Positions 7,128-14,648 of a DNA stretch of 18,270 nucleotides are shown one piece after another. Under the pieces are notes generated by a model. That model was not told where the DNA came from. It saw only the letters and a list, made by a program, of their open reading frames with translations, and did not search any database. The position numbers and the translations under genes are program-made. This DNA comes from Puniceicoccales bacterium (GTDB lineage Bacteria; Verrucomicrobiota; Verrucomicrobiia; Opitutales; Oceanipulchritudinaceae). Numbering within the stretch: position 1 is the first letter of the stretch; every line of letters starts with the position of its first letter. The stretch lies in contig JAUVDD010000006.1 in NCBI GenBank assembly GCA_030595525.1, forward strand, positions 1-18,270, given 5' to 3'.

Positions 7128-9014
7128 CTACATCCCGAGATATTCCTCGAAAACAATTTTCGCTATTGGTGCAGCAGTCGATCCACCACCGTAATTGGTC
7201 TCCTGCTCGGGCACACCTTCGATCATTACGGCGATCGCAATTCGCGGATTTTGTACCGGCGCGAATCCCACAAACCATGCCAATGTGGTCGGCTTTCCAT
7301 CCTTGCGGACCTGTGCGGTACCAGTTTTTCCGGATACCGGCATTCCGGGCTTACCAGCGAGACGGGCGGTTCCCCGTTCTCCAGCCAGACGCATTCCTTC
7401 TTTTATCAGGGCGAACTTTTCAGGTGCCAGACCGAGCGGATCCCTTTTTTGAATTTCCGGATTATCATGCAACAGCGTCGGTTTCACAAAAGTTGTTCCG
7501 CTGGCAATCGAGGCCGCAAAGGTTGCCATCTGAATCGGTGTCAGGAGAAGGAATCCCTGACCTATTGACATGTTGGCGGTGTCGCCCCCAAACCATCCTT
7601 CACCATAGAACCGGGAGGCCTTCCATTCGGGATCCGGAACAAGCATCCTGGTGGTTTCGCCCGGCAGTTCGATTCCCGTGGGCTGATCCAAATGGAACCG
7701 ACGCGCTTCATTGGCAATTCCCCAGACACCCAACTCAGTCCCGCATGTGTAGAAGAAGACATTGCAGCTGTCGCGGATTGCTCCGATCAAATCCTCTGGG
7801 CCATGTCCACTCAGGCGATGGCAGTGGAATGCGCGTTTCCCCACAATTTTATAACCCGGGCAGTCGATTTCCGTATGAGCCGAGATCACACCTGCCCGCA
7901 ACGCAGCAATCGCGGTAACCAGTTTGAAAATCGATCCAGGTGGATAAAGTCCCTGAGTTGCCCGGTTCAGCCATGCTCCCTTTTCGCGGATTTCTTCATC
8001 CACTTTATAGCTGATAAATGGGGAAAGAGTATTGAGATCATAGGATGGCTTGCTGACCAATGCCAGCACCTCACCTGTTTCGATCTCGATTGCGACCACT
8101 GCCCCGATTTTTTCACCCATGGCCTTTTCTGCTGTCACCTGAATATCAATATCCAGGGAAACTTGCAAATTCTGGCCCTTGCCAGGGGTTTCGTGAACCA
8201 CCCTTTCATATTGAAAACCACTAGGATCAACAGACCAGATCTCACCACCGGTTTCTCCCTGCAAACGCTCGTTGAAGTGTTTTTCTAATCCGCTTCGGCC
8301 AATTTGTCCGGCATTTCTGAAGGTGAGTAATTGGTCTCCCGGAACGGTGCCCTCCGGGAATTCCGTACTGTCAGACACAAATCCCAGAGTATGGGCAGCG
8401 GCTTCACCGAATGGATACCAGCGAGCAATTCCCGATAAAATCTGGATGGGAGAATCCAAGGGAACTTGGGCAATTAACCGGGCATATTCCTTTTCTGGGA
8501 GATCCTTGATCAATGGAAATGGTAACAGGAGTGACTGTGAAAAATGGCGCTCAATCTGTTTTGAATCCACCTCTTCTTTGCGCTCCAATAACTGATTTAA
8601 GCGATTCATGTAGCGCTGAACTACATTTTTCCGAGCCGTTATATTCGTGTTGAATCGATCCGGCTTGAGTCCCAGTTCCCGTTTTTGCCGGACGATGTTG
8701 TAGTATTCCTCACGAAATTCCGCCCGCAGCTCATTCAGGTAGACAACGGCGGAGAACAATGGTCGGTTGCCTACCAGAACCGTGTTGTCGCGATCGTATA
8801 TAATACCCCTTGGACCTGGCATCAGGATGCGGCGGTAGTTTTGCCGCTCAGCGGCCGATTCATGGGCCTCCCTCTGGAACAATTGCCTATACCCTAATCC
8901 TCCAATCAACATCAGCATGCAGACACCGATTACCAGATAGATCAGGTACAATCGCGAATTAACCTGTGGCTCGAGGCGATCATGGGATTTTCTAATGGGA
9001 GGCTGCACGTTCAT
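7128..9014 (-). CDS. mrdA: Penicillin-binding protein 2 (peptidoglycan D,D-transpeptidase)
   Basis: PBP2 crosslinks peptidoglycan during cell elongation together with MreBCD and RodA. The protein is 628 aa. One membrane anchor (about 21-41) is followed by the dimerisation/pedestal region with PRGIIYDRDNTVLVGNRP (68-85), then the transpeptidase domain. Active-site motifs are complete: SIFK with nucleophile Ser361, SCN at 416-418 and KTG at 563-565. The Cys385-to-GHG404 region resembles the metal-binding loop described for E. coli PBP2. The start lies 3 bp after the mreD stop, with no Shine-Dalgarno sequence, so translation is probably coupled. It is the last gene of the mre operon; a rodA gene does not follow. 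Its stop abuts the convergent transglutaminase stop, so any terminator must lie inside that gene. Confidence 0.96.
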   Translation of the reverse strand: MNVQPPIRKSHDRLEPQVNSRLYLIYLVIGVCMLMLIGGLGYRQLFQREAHESAAERQNYRRILMPGPRGIIYDRDNTVLVGNRPLFSAVVYLNELRAEFREEYYNIVRQKRELGLKPDRFNTNITARKNVVQRYMNRLNQLLERKEEVDSKQIERHFSQSLLLPFPLIKDLPEKEYARLIAQVPLDSPIQILSGIARWYPFGEAAAHTLGFVSDSTEFPEGTVPGDQLLTFRNAGQIGRSGLEKHFNERLQGETGGEIWSVDPSGFQYERVVHETPGKGQNLQVSLDIDIQVTAEKAMGEKIGAVVAIEIETGEVLALVSKPSYDLNTLSPFISYKVDEEIREKGAWLNRATQGLYPPGSIFKLVTAIAALRAGVISAHTEIDCPGYKIVGKRAFHCHRLSGHGPEDLIGAIRDSCNVFFYTCGTELGVWGIANEARRFHLDQPTGIELPGETTRMLVPDPEWKASRFYGEGWFGGDTANMSIGQGFLLLTPIQMATFAASIASGTTFVKPTLLHDNPEIQKRDPLGLAPEKFALIKEGMRLAGERGTARLAGKPGMPVSGKTGTAQVRKDGKPTTLAWFVGFAPVQNPRIAIAVMIEGVPEQETNYGGGSTAAPIAKIVFEEYLGM

Positions 9015-9017
9015 TTG

Positions 9018-9545
9018 TCAGATCTGGGACATTTCCGCCTCGATATTCCAGCCAAGGGAGTAGAGCAGGTTTTTCTGGAAACGGCACCAACTCCAGGCAA
9101 AAACATAGACAAGAACCGTGCTAAATAGAATCTCCATGAGAATTCGGTTCCAATAAACAGTGTTCATGGAATCCTGGGAGAAGATGACGATACTTAGCAT
9201 GACCATCCAAAAGAATTGTGTTAACGCGGCCAGGAACCTGACATGAGTGTGGTTCTGTCGGCGAATCCGTTTTTGTCCCCAGATGAGGAATAGCCACATC
9301 GATAGATAACCGATGACATAAGTTCCATACGGGACGGGACTGACTGAATCCGCGAAAAACCCGAGAATGGTTGCTGAAACAAGACCGCCTAGTCTTCCGA
9401 GGTAGAGTCCGAAAAAGAGTATGAGCAGGGCATCTGCGTGAAAGTGGAGGGAGAGACTCCCCAGCATAAAGTTTAATTCTCCCACAAGAAAGTAGAGCAG
9501 GAGGTTACATATGAAAATCAGTGAAATTCGACCATTGTCACTCAT
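9018..9545 (-). CDS. mreD: Rod shape-determining protein MreD
   Basis: This 175-aa integral membrane protein has about five hydrophobic segments, beginning ISLIFICNLLLYFLVG. MreD is a poorly conserved elongasome component that bridges MreC and the peptidoglycan synthesis enzymes. The sequence has the family's typical short length and a central GLYLGRLGGLVSATILGFFA segment, which matches the MreD pattern of a glycine-rich helix followed by a phenylalanine. Position is the strongest evidence: it sits between mreC (4-bp ATGA overlap upstream) and mrdA (3 bp downstream). A short AGGA lies two bases before the ATG, too close for a good ribosome site, so coupling to mreC is likely. Confidence 0.88.
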   Translation of the reverse strand: MSDNGRISLIFICNLLLYFLVGELNFMLGSLSLHFHADALLILFFGLYLGRLGGLVSATILGFFADSVSPVPYGTYVIGYLSMWLFLIWGQKRIRRQNHTHVRFLAALTQFFWMVMLSIVIFSQDSMNTVYWNRILMEILFSTVLVYVFAWSWCRFQKNLLYSLGWNIEAEMSQI

Positions 9546-10387
9546 CGTCCTGGATCTCCCCGTGTTTCAATGGGGATGAGAACTGCGATCTCACGGAGCG
9601 ATTGCAGGCGTGGATCGAGCATGACTTTTCCGGTCTGGAACAATCCATCTGATGACGGTTCCAAATTATAAACCCAACCAATTGTCAGACCATCCGGGAA
9701 GATGCCACCCAGCTTGGAGGAGGTCAGGCGGACGGGATCCTTTCGTGATGCCACCAGATCAACAGGGACTGTGGAAACGGTTCCTGTGGGTGCCCGAAGG
9801 CCGGGATTTATGCCTCCGCGAAATTCAACTGGTCGATCATCACTTTCAAAATGTCCTGCTGCCCGAAAATGAGGACTACTGATAAGCTCCACGGTGGAAG
9901 TATATGCTCCAACGGATTGGACCCGGCCGACAACGCCCCCGGAGAATATAACCGCCTGTCCTGGTTCGATGCCGTAATTGATGCCTTTTCTAATCACCAG
10001 TACCTGCCACCAGGCTGTCAGATCCCTTTTGATTACCCGCGCAACCTCATACTGATATTCCGGGTAAGACGGGAGATTGAAATAGCCTTCAAGGCGGCGC
10101 AGTTCACGCTCCATGCTGTCTACCTGCTGATTGCGGACGACATAAGCAGCATTTAACCGGGAAAGATTCATTCCCGCCGAGATAAGGTCTTCTTTGCTGG
10201 ATCCCCAATTCGTCCAGTAGGATCGTAAATCCTTCAAATAGCTCATGCCTGTCCAGGCAGGTGCTTGGAATTCACTAAAGATAACCTCAGTTCCCCGTTT
10301 AACAAAAGAGGGCGTGAACCACCAAAGCAGCAGTAGCAGAACAACCAACAGGAGGGATTTTGCCTGATGAGTTAGATTCCTTGGCAT
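9542..10387 (-). CDS. mreC: Rod shape-determining protein MreC
   Basis: MreC links the cytoplasmic MreB filament to periplasmic PBP2. The 281-aa protein has one N-terminal membrane anchor (about 11-25). A probable coiled-coil segment follows at about 60-100 (LSRLNAAYVVRNQQVDSMER). The beta-rich C-terminal domain begins with the characteristic VARVIKRDLTAWWQVLVIRK and continues through GINYGIEPGQAVIFSGGVVG. Length and domain order are normal. The start is 4 bp after the mreB stop. The purines before the ATG touch the start codon directly, so they are badly spaced and coupling to mreB is the better explanation. The 3' end overlaps mreD by 4 bp. Confidence 0.94.
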   Translation of the reverse strand: MPRNLTHQAKSLLLVVLLLLLWWFTPSFVKRGTEVIFSEFQAPAWTGMSYLKDLRSYWTNWGSSKEDLISAGMNLSRLNAAYVVRNQQVDSMERELRRLEGYFNLPSYPEYQYEVARVIKRDLTAWWQVLVIRKGINYGIEPGQAVIFSGGVVGRVQSVGAYTSTVELISSPHFRAAGHFESDDRPVEFRGGINPGLRAPTGTVSTVPVDLVASRKDPVRLTSSKLGGIFPDGLTIGWVYNLEPSSDGLFQTGKVMLDPRLQSLREIAVLIPIETRGDPGR

Positions 10388-10391
10388 TCCC

Positions 10392-11411
10392 TTAAGGCCG
10401 CGTCTTCATCAGCCAATGCAAGTTTTGGAGGACCACACCCGTGCCATTGGCCACAGCTGATAGGGGATCCTCTGCCACGAATACCGGCAATCCTGTTGCA
10501 TCACTTAACAAGCGGTCAAGGTTTCGGATCATGGCACCGCCACCAGCCAGGATGAATCCACGGTCAACAAGGTCTGCGGAAAGTTCAGGCGGGCACCGCT
10601 CGAGTGCGGTGCGGACCAGTTCGGTAATGGAATTCACGGTATCGGCCAGAGCCTCGCGAATCTCCTGGGAGGAGATATGTAAAGTCTTTGGCAGGCCGGC
10701 AACAGAATCGCGACCTTTGACCTCCATGGTGATTTCCTCATCGAGAGGGGAGGCTGAGCCCACGCGTACCTTGATTTCTTCGGCACTGCGTTCACCAATC
10801 ATTAAATTGTAGGCCCGCTTCATATAATTGACGATCGCGGTATCCATCTCGTCTCCGCCCACGCGGACCGATTTCGAGTACACCACTCCGGAAAGTGAAA
10901 TGATGGCCACTTCAGTGGTACCACCTCCGATATCCACAATCATGTTGGCGGTAGGCTCATCAATGGGTAGTCCGACTCCAATGGCTGCTGCCACAGGCTC
11001 TTGTAGCAAGCGTACTTCCCGGGCACCCGCATGAATCGCGCTTTCCTTGACAGCACGTCGCTCCACTTCGGTGATGCCGGAGGGAACTGCCACAACCACC
11101 CGCGGTGGGACAAATCGCATGGAACTGTTCACCTTCTGAATGAAATACCGAAGCATGGCCTCGGTGATCTCAAAGTCAGCGATAACCCCATCCTTCATCG
11201 GGCGCAAGGCGCTGATGTTCATCGGGGTTCTACCGAGCATGCTCTTGGCTTCACTGCCTACTGCAATGACTTCCCGAGTTTCGTTGTTAATTGCTACGAC
11301 TGACGGTTCCCGGAGGACAACCCCCTTGTCACGGGCGTACACCAAAGTGTTGGCCGTTCCTAGGTCGATGCCGATGTCGTTTGAGAATATTCCAAGTGCC
11401 TTGCCGATCAT
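10392..11411 (-). CDS. mreB: Rod shape-determining protein MreB (bacterial actin)
   Basis: MreB forms membrane-associated filaments that direct lateral wall growth. I start it at the ATG at 11409-11411, giving 339 aa beginning MIGKALGIFSNDIGIDLGTA, which aligns with the usual MreB N-terminus; GGAAAG lies 8 bases upstream. A GTG at 11445-11447 would add 12 residues. The actin-fold nucleotide motifs are all present: phosphate 1 DIGIDLGTANT (about 12-22), phosphate 2 VDIGGGTTEVAI, and the adenosine loop ILAGGGAMIRNL near the C-terminus. It heads the operon mreB-mreC-mreD-mrdA and is divergent from the antiporter gene. Conservation is high and nothing is missing. Confidence 0.98.
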   Translation of the reverse strand: MIGKALGIFSNDIGIDLGTANTLVYARDKGVVLREPSVVAINNETREVIAVGSEAKSMLGRTPMNISALRPMKDGVIADFEITEAMLRYFIQKVNSSMRFVPPRVVVAVPSGITEVERRAVKESAIHAGAREVRLLQEPVAAAIGVGLPIDEPTANMIVDIGGGTTEVAIISLSGVVYSKSVRVGGDEMDTAIVNYMKRAYNLMIGERSAEEIKVRVGSASPLDEEITMEVKGRDSVAGLPKTLHISSQEIREALADTVNSITELVRTALERCPPELSADLVDRGFILAGGGAMIRNLDRLLSDATGLPVFVAEDPLSAVANGTGVVLQNLHWLMKTRP

Positions 11412-11577
11412 GTAGCGCGCTTTCCGTTTGTGCGTGATCTGATTCACTGGAATTTTGGGATATTTCGAGATATGTCAAAGCGGAAAAGTCATGGGAGTGA
11501 ACGAGAAAGGCGATTTTCTTACATATATACAAATTCTTCACTATTGAGCTGGTGCAGAAATTCCTTACAACGGGGGC
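11412..11577. promoter_or_regulatory. mreB / antiporter divergent intergenic region
   Basis: This 166-bp, AT-rich spacer must contain the mre operon promoter and the antiporter promoter. On the minus strand a perfect TTGACA (11478-11473) is the best -35 hexamer; the paired -10 about 16 bases on (AAAATT) is poor. A near-palindrome, ATATTTCGAGATAT at 11460-11473 (12 of 14 positions symmetric), overlaps the spacer of that promoter and could bind a dimeric regulator. On the plus strand, a TATATA-containing tract around 11521-11530 may be a -10 for the antiporter, but no convincing -35 is spaced correctly. Confidence 0.35.
11451..11478 (-). promoter_or_regulatory. Weak candidate promoter for mreBCD-mrdA
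   Basis: TTGACA reads on the minus strand from 11478 to 11473 and matches the sigma70 -35 consensus exactly. The best-placed -10, AAAATT at 11456-11451 (16-base spacer), matches only three of six positions. The real promoter could be elsewhere in the spacer. Confidence 0.22.
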
Positions 11578-13962
11578 ATGAGCATGATCGGACAGGCAGG
11601 TATGGCACTCTATTCAATGCCTGTTGCAGCGGCCGGACACACTGGATGGATTGATGATTTTGGAATCGTTTTGGCCGCTGCAGGAATCGCTGTGGCGATT
11701 TTTTATACACTGCGCCTGCCAATTATTTTCGGATACATTCTCGCTGGTCTATTAATTGGTCCAAATCTTTTCGAAGATTCATTGGTTAAGGATGCGGCAG
11801 CAATACAGCAAATCAGTGAGCTCGGGGTAATTTTTCTTCTGTTTTTCATCGGAATGGAATTCGACCTGAAGAGATTGCAGCGGGTTTTTGGGCCTGCCTT
11901 GGTGGCTTTGCTACTGCAGACCCTGTTCATGATCTACCTGGCTCAAATGCTGGCCCCGTTTCTTTCATGGAACCCGACCAGTACCTTGTTTTTCGGAAGC
12001 CTGCTGGCGATTAGTTCATCGATGGTGACGGTTCGGGTATTGCGGGATAGTGGACGCATTCAGGATGCCAGCGCGCAATTTACAGTCGGAATCCTCATTC
12101 TGGAAGATGTTTTGGCGGTTATTTTGTTGGTGATCCTCACTGGTGTGTCAGTAACCCAGTCCTTCGATTGGGATGCGGCGTGGCTGGTGACTTTCCTGAT
12201 GGGTATCTTTGTGGTGATGGTATTTGTGATTGGCCGTGCCATTGTACCACGAGCCCTATTGGCAGTCTGTGGAGAAAAGACGGATCCGGAAGTGATGACT
12301 TTGGTCAGTACGGGTCTGGTGATGGGAGTGAGCCTGCTCGCATTGCGGATGGAATTTTCACCAGCGTTGGGTGCCTTTATTGCAGGAACCCTGCTTTCAC
12401 AGACACAGGTTGCTCAAACTATTGAGCGAATGAACCGCAGTCTGCACGATGTCTTTTCAGCGGTTTTCTTTGTGTCGATCGGGATGCAGATGGATCCCCG
12501 GTTGTTTCTGCAATATTTTCCGTGGATTTTGGGGATATCGATCCTTGTCATGTTTGGAAAAGTCCTTTCTTGCTGGGGAGGGCTCTGCATGTCTGGCCAA
12601 TCCGGAAGAACTGCTTTCATGGCCGCTGTTCCCAAGGCCCAAATTGGGGAATTCAGTTTTATTATCGCGGGATTGGGCAGTTCTCTCGGGGTGCTCGACC
12701 AGAAATTGACCGGCATTGCCTTTGGCGTGGCGTTGGTAACGATTTTTATGTCACCGCTTTGGACCAATCGAGCAGATTGGATTTTTGGCAAACTGCTAAA
12801 ATGGACTCCGCAAGGATTGCTGGACCTGTTTGAAACTTACCAGAAGTTCCTCGAAGGATTACTGGTTGGTCTGGGACGAAGTGTTGTTCTGTTTCTGATC
12901 CGCCGGCCAGTCATCCAGATAGTCCTGTATTTCTTCATTATAAACGGGATCTTCATAACGGCCTCCTTTGGTCTCCCTGTATTCAATGGAATAGTGGAGT
13001 CGTGGCCAATGAACTGGTTATGGAATATGGCTTACTGGCTGGTGACCGGTTTGCTGGTTTCTCCTTTCCTTATAGCAGTTCTTCGCAACCTGAATGCCAT
13101 GTCGTATATCTTGACGGATGCTCTGTTCAGTGGGCGTTCCAAGCGATCGTCTCATCAGAAGCAGCTACGCAGGATGCTTAATTTTGCTATATTGGGCCTT
13201 TTTCTGATTGTGCTGGTACTGATTTTTCTGGTGGCGGCAGCCCCTTACCTTCCGGATAGCACTCTCGCTGGGATGGCCTTCTTGATCGTGACTGCGGTTG
13301 TTGTCTTGTTGAGAAGCCGATTTATCCACGTGAACAGCCAGATGGAATATTTGTTTATTGAATCCTTCCGTGCGGAGGTGGAAAGCAAGGAAGAGCAGAG
13401 ACGGACCCAGGTTTTGGATCTGATCAAAAAGCAGGCACCCTGGCCGGTTGAAATCGTCGACCTGACTTTGCCAGCGCACGCTGCCTGGTCGGGGAAATTG
13501 ATCAGTGATCTCCAATTGAGATCCCGGTTTGGAGTCAATATTCTGGCATTGGGGCGAGGGTATTCCGTCGTATACGACCCAGGGCCCGGAGCAGCACTTT
13601 TCTCCGGAGATCGTTTGGTATTATCAGGATCTCATGATGCCATCGAGCGAGTTCGTGAATCGATGGAACTACAGATAGATCCTGAGAACCGCCCAATACC
13701 AACTCCCGAACAATTCAAACTGGAACAGGTCTATGTCGGGCCAAAAAGCGATTTGGCCGGGGAAACTTTGGCGGGTGGACGTGTGCGCCAACGGTTCGGT
13801 GTAACTGTGATTGGAATCCAGAGAAATGACAAGCGCATGGCCAATCCGGCCCCGGATTACCTGATAATCGCAGGGGACGTTCTGATGGTGGCAGGACTTC
13901 CGGAAAAGATTGAGGCTTTTGCTTCCGAATGTGATGAAAAACCATTGCCAGTAGTACCATGA
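11578..13962 (+). CDS. CPA2/KefB-type cation:proton antiporter with two C-terminal TrkA_C domains
   Basis: This 794-aa membrane protein exchanges a monovalent cation (K+ or Na+) for protons. Residues about 25-400 form the Na+/H+ exchanger domain, with many hydrophobic helices, GYILAGLLIGPN (52-63), the acidic ILEDVLA motif (174-180) and the KAQIGEFSF motif (353-361). An extra hydrophobic block of about four helices (roughly 436-465, 480-503, 534-556, 562-579) follows. Next come a charged linker and two tandem modules resembling TrkA_C/RCK_C (about 624-698 and 714-785). No nucleotide-binding RCK_N (GxGxxG) domain is visible, unlike KefB/KefC, so gating would rest on the RCK_C modules. ATGs at 11578 and 11584 are both possible; GGGGG sits better for the second. 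The stop codon lies in the left arm of a perfect inverted repeat shared with the next gene. Confidence 0.85.
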   Translation: MSMIGQAGMALYSMPVAAAGHTGWIDDFGIVLAAAGIAVAIFYTLRLPIIFGYILAGLLIGPNLFEDSLVKDAAAIQQISELGVIFLLFFIGMEFDLKRLQRVFGPALVALLLQTLFMIYLAQMLAPFLSWNPTSTLFFGSLLAISSSMVTVRVLRDSGRIQDASAQFTVGILILEDVLAVILLVILTGVSVTQSFDWDAAWLVTFLMGIFVVMVFVIGRAIVPRALLAVCGEKTDPEVMTLVSTGLVMGVSLLALRMEFSPALGAFIAGTLLSQTQVAQTIERMNRSLHDVFSAVFFVSIGMQMDPRLFLQYFPWILGISILVMFGKVLSCWGGLCMSGQSGRTAFMAAVPKAQIGEFSFIIAGLGSSLGVLDQKLTGIAFGVALVTIFMSPLWTNRADWIFGKLLKWTPQGLLDLFETYQKFLEGLLVGLGRSVVLFLIRRPVIQIVLYFFIINGIFITASFGLPVFNGIVESWPMNWLWNMAYWLVTGLLVSPFLIAVLRNLNAMSYILTDALFSGRSKRSSHQKQLRRMLNFAILGLFLIVLVLIFLVAAAPYLPDSTLAGMAFLIVTAVVVLLRSRFIHVNSQMEYLFIESFRAEVESKEEQRRTQVLDLIKKQAPWPVEIVDLTLPAHAAWSGKLISDLQLRSRFGVNILALGRGYSVVYDPGPGAALFSGDRLVLSGSHDAIERVRESMELQIDPENRPIPTPEQFKLEQVYVGPKSDLAGETLAGGRVRQRFGVTVIGIQRNDKRMANPAPDYLIIAGDVLMVAGLPEKIEAFASECDEKPLPVVP

Positions 13963-13990
13963 GTTGTCAGAATTGACTCATGGTACTACT
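13950..13990 (+). promoter_or_regulatory. Perfect 15-bp inverted repeat spanning antiporter stop and GPP34 start
   Basis: AGTAGTACCATGAGT at 13950-13964 is the exact reverse complement of ACTCATGGTACTACT at 13976-13990, with an 11-nt loop between. The left arm contains the antiporter stop TGA (13960-13962); the right arm contains the GPP34 start ATG (13980-13982) and its next codons. In mRNA this would fold into a strong hairpin hiding the GPP34 start. No Shine-Dalgarno sequence is visible in the loop. A ribosome finishing the antiporter gene would open the left arm, so the likeliest reading is translational coupling. It lacks a U-tract, so a simple terminator is less likely. A DNA operator is possible. 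Confidence 0.7.
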
Positions 13991-14639
13991 CACATTAGCA
14001 GAACAACTACTTCTATTGGCGCTTGATGATGATACCGGCAAACTACTGCCTTTGCCGGACCGGGCACTGGATTATGCGCTAGCTGGTGCCATCATTGCAG
14101 ATCTATCACGTGTGGACCGCATCGAGATCACACGTGATACTCTTCAGGTAATTGATCCGAGTCCTGTGGATTCGGTACCCGAGGACCTTGGTTTACTGGA
14201 TATAATCCAAGCCAATGTGACGAGCTTGCGAGGAGCTTTGGCGCATCTCGCCGGGGATGCACATGGCCTGCGAAAGCGAGTGACTGAACAACTGGTTAAA
14301 AAGGGAGTTCTTCGTGAGGAGGACAGGGAGTTTCTCTGGATATTCCATTTCAGTCGATTCCCATTGGCGGATGCACCAACGGAAAATGCTGTAAAGCAGC
14401 GATTGCGGAACCGTATCCGGGATGCATCGATTCCACTGGGAAACCGGGACCATGTTCTCATCTCTCTTATTCACACCTGTGAACTGGAGCATCTGTTGCT
14501 TTCTCCCGAAGAAAAGGATCTATGCCGCGGGCGAATCAAGGAAATCAGCGAAGATGACAGAATCGGGCACGCAGTTTCGGACTGCCTTGAGGAAATCCAG
14601 AAAGCTATTCTTGAGATCCGGACCTACTCCGGAATGTAG
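13980..14639 (+). CDS. GPP34 family protein (bacterial GOLPH3-like)
   Basis: This soluble 219-aa protein belongs to the Golgi phosphoprotein 3 (GPP34) family. The N-terminus LTLAEQLLLLALDDDTGKL and the following helix YALAGAIIADL are the family hallmark. The middle region LRKRVTEQLVKKGVLREEDR, then FSRFPLADAP, and the C-terminal helical repeat ALISLIH-like segment (VLISLIHTCELEHLLLS) follow the family layout. Eukaryotic members bind phosphatidylinositol-4-phosphate and retain Golgi enzymes; the function of bacterial members is not established. The ATG at 13980 gives the family-typical start but lies inside a strong potential hairpin and has no Shine-Dalgarno sequence, 17 bp after the antiporter stop. 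Co-expression with the antiporter suggests a membrane-associated role, but that is inference. Confidence 0.82.
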   Translation: MVLLTLAEQLLLLALDDDTGKLLPLPDRALDYALAGAIIADLSRVDRIEITRDTLQVIDPSPVDSVPEDLGLLDIIQANVTSLRGALAHLAGDAHGLRKRVTEQLVKKGVLREEDREFLWIFHFSRFPLADAPTENAVKQRLRNRIRDASIPLGNRDHVLISLIHTCELEHLLLSPEEKDLCRGRIKEISEDDRIGHAVSDCLEEIQKAILEIRTYSGM

Positions 14640-14648
14640 ATTCATCAA

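Noticed and set aside
7108..7140. Possible bidirectional terminator between the two convergent stops
   Set aside because: Only a 4-bp GGAT/ATCC pairing is present, with no U-tract on either strand.
7166..7918. 250-codon open frame on the plus strand
   Set aside because: It is antisense to the transpeptidase domain of mrdA, and its product has the Arg/Ser/Pro-rich composition typical of shadow frames.
7692..8595. Plus-strand open frames of 198 and 107 codons
   Set aside because: They are antisense to mrdA and have no recognisable domain or ribosome site.
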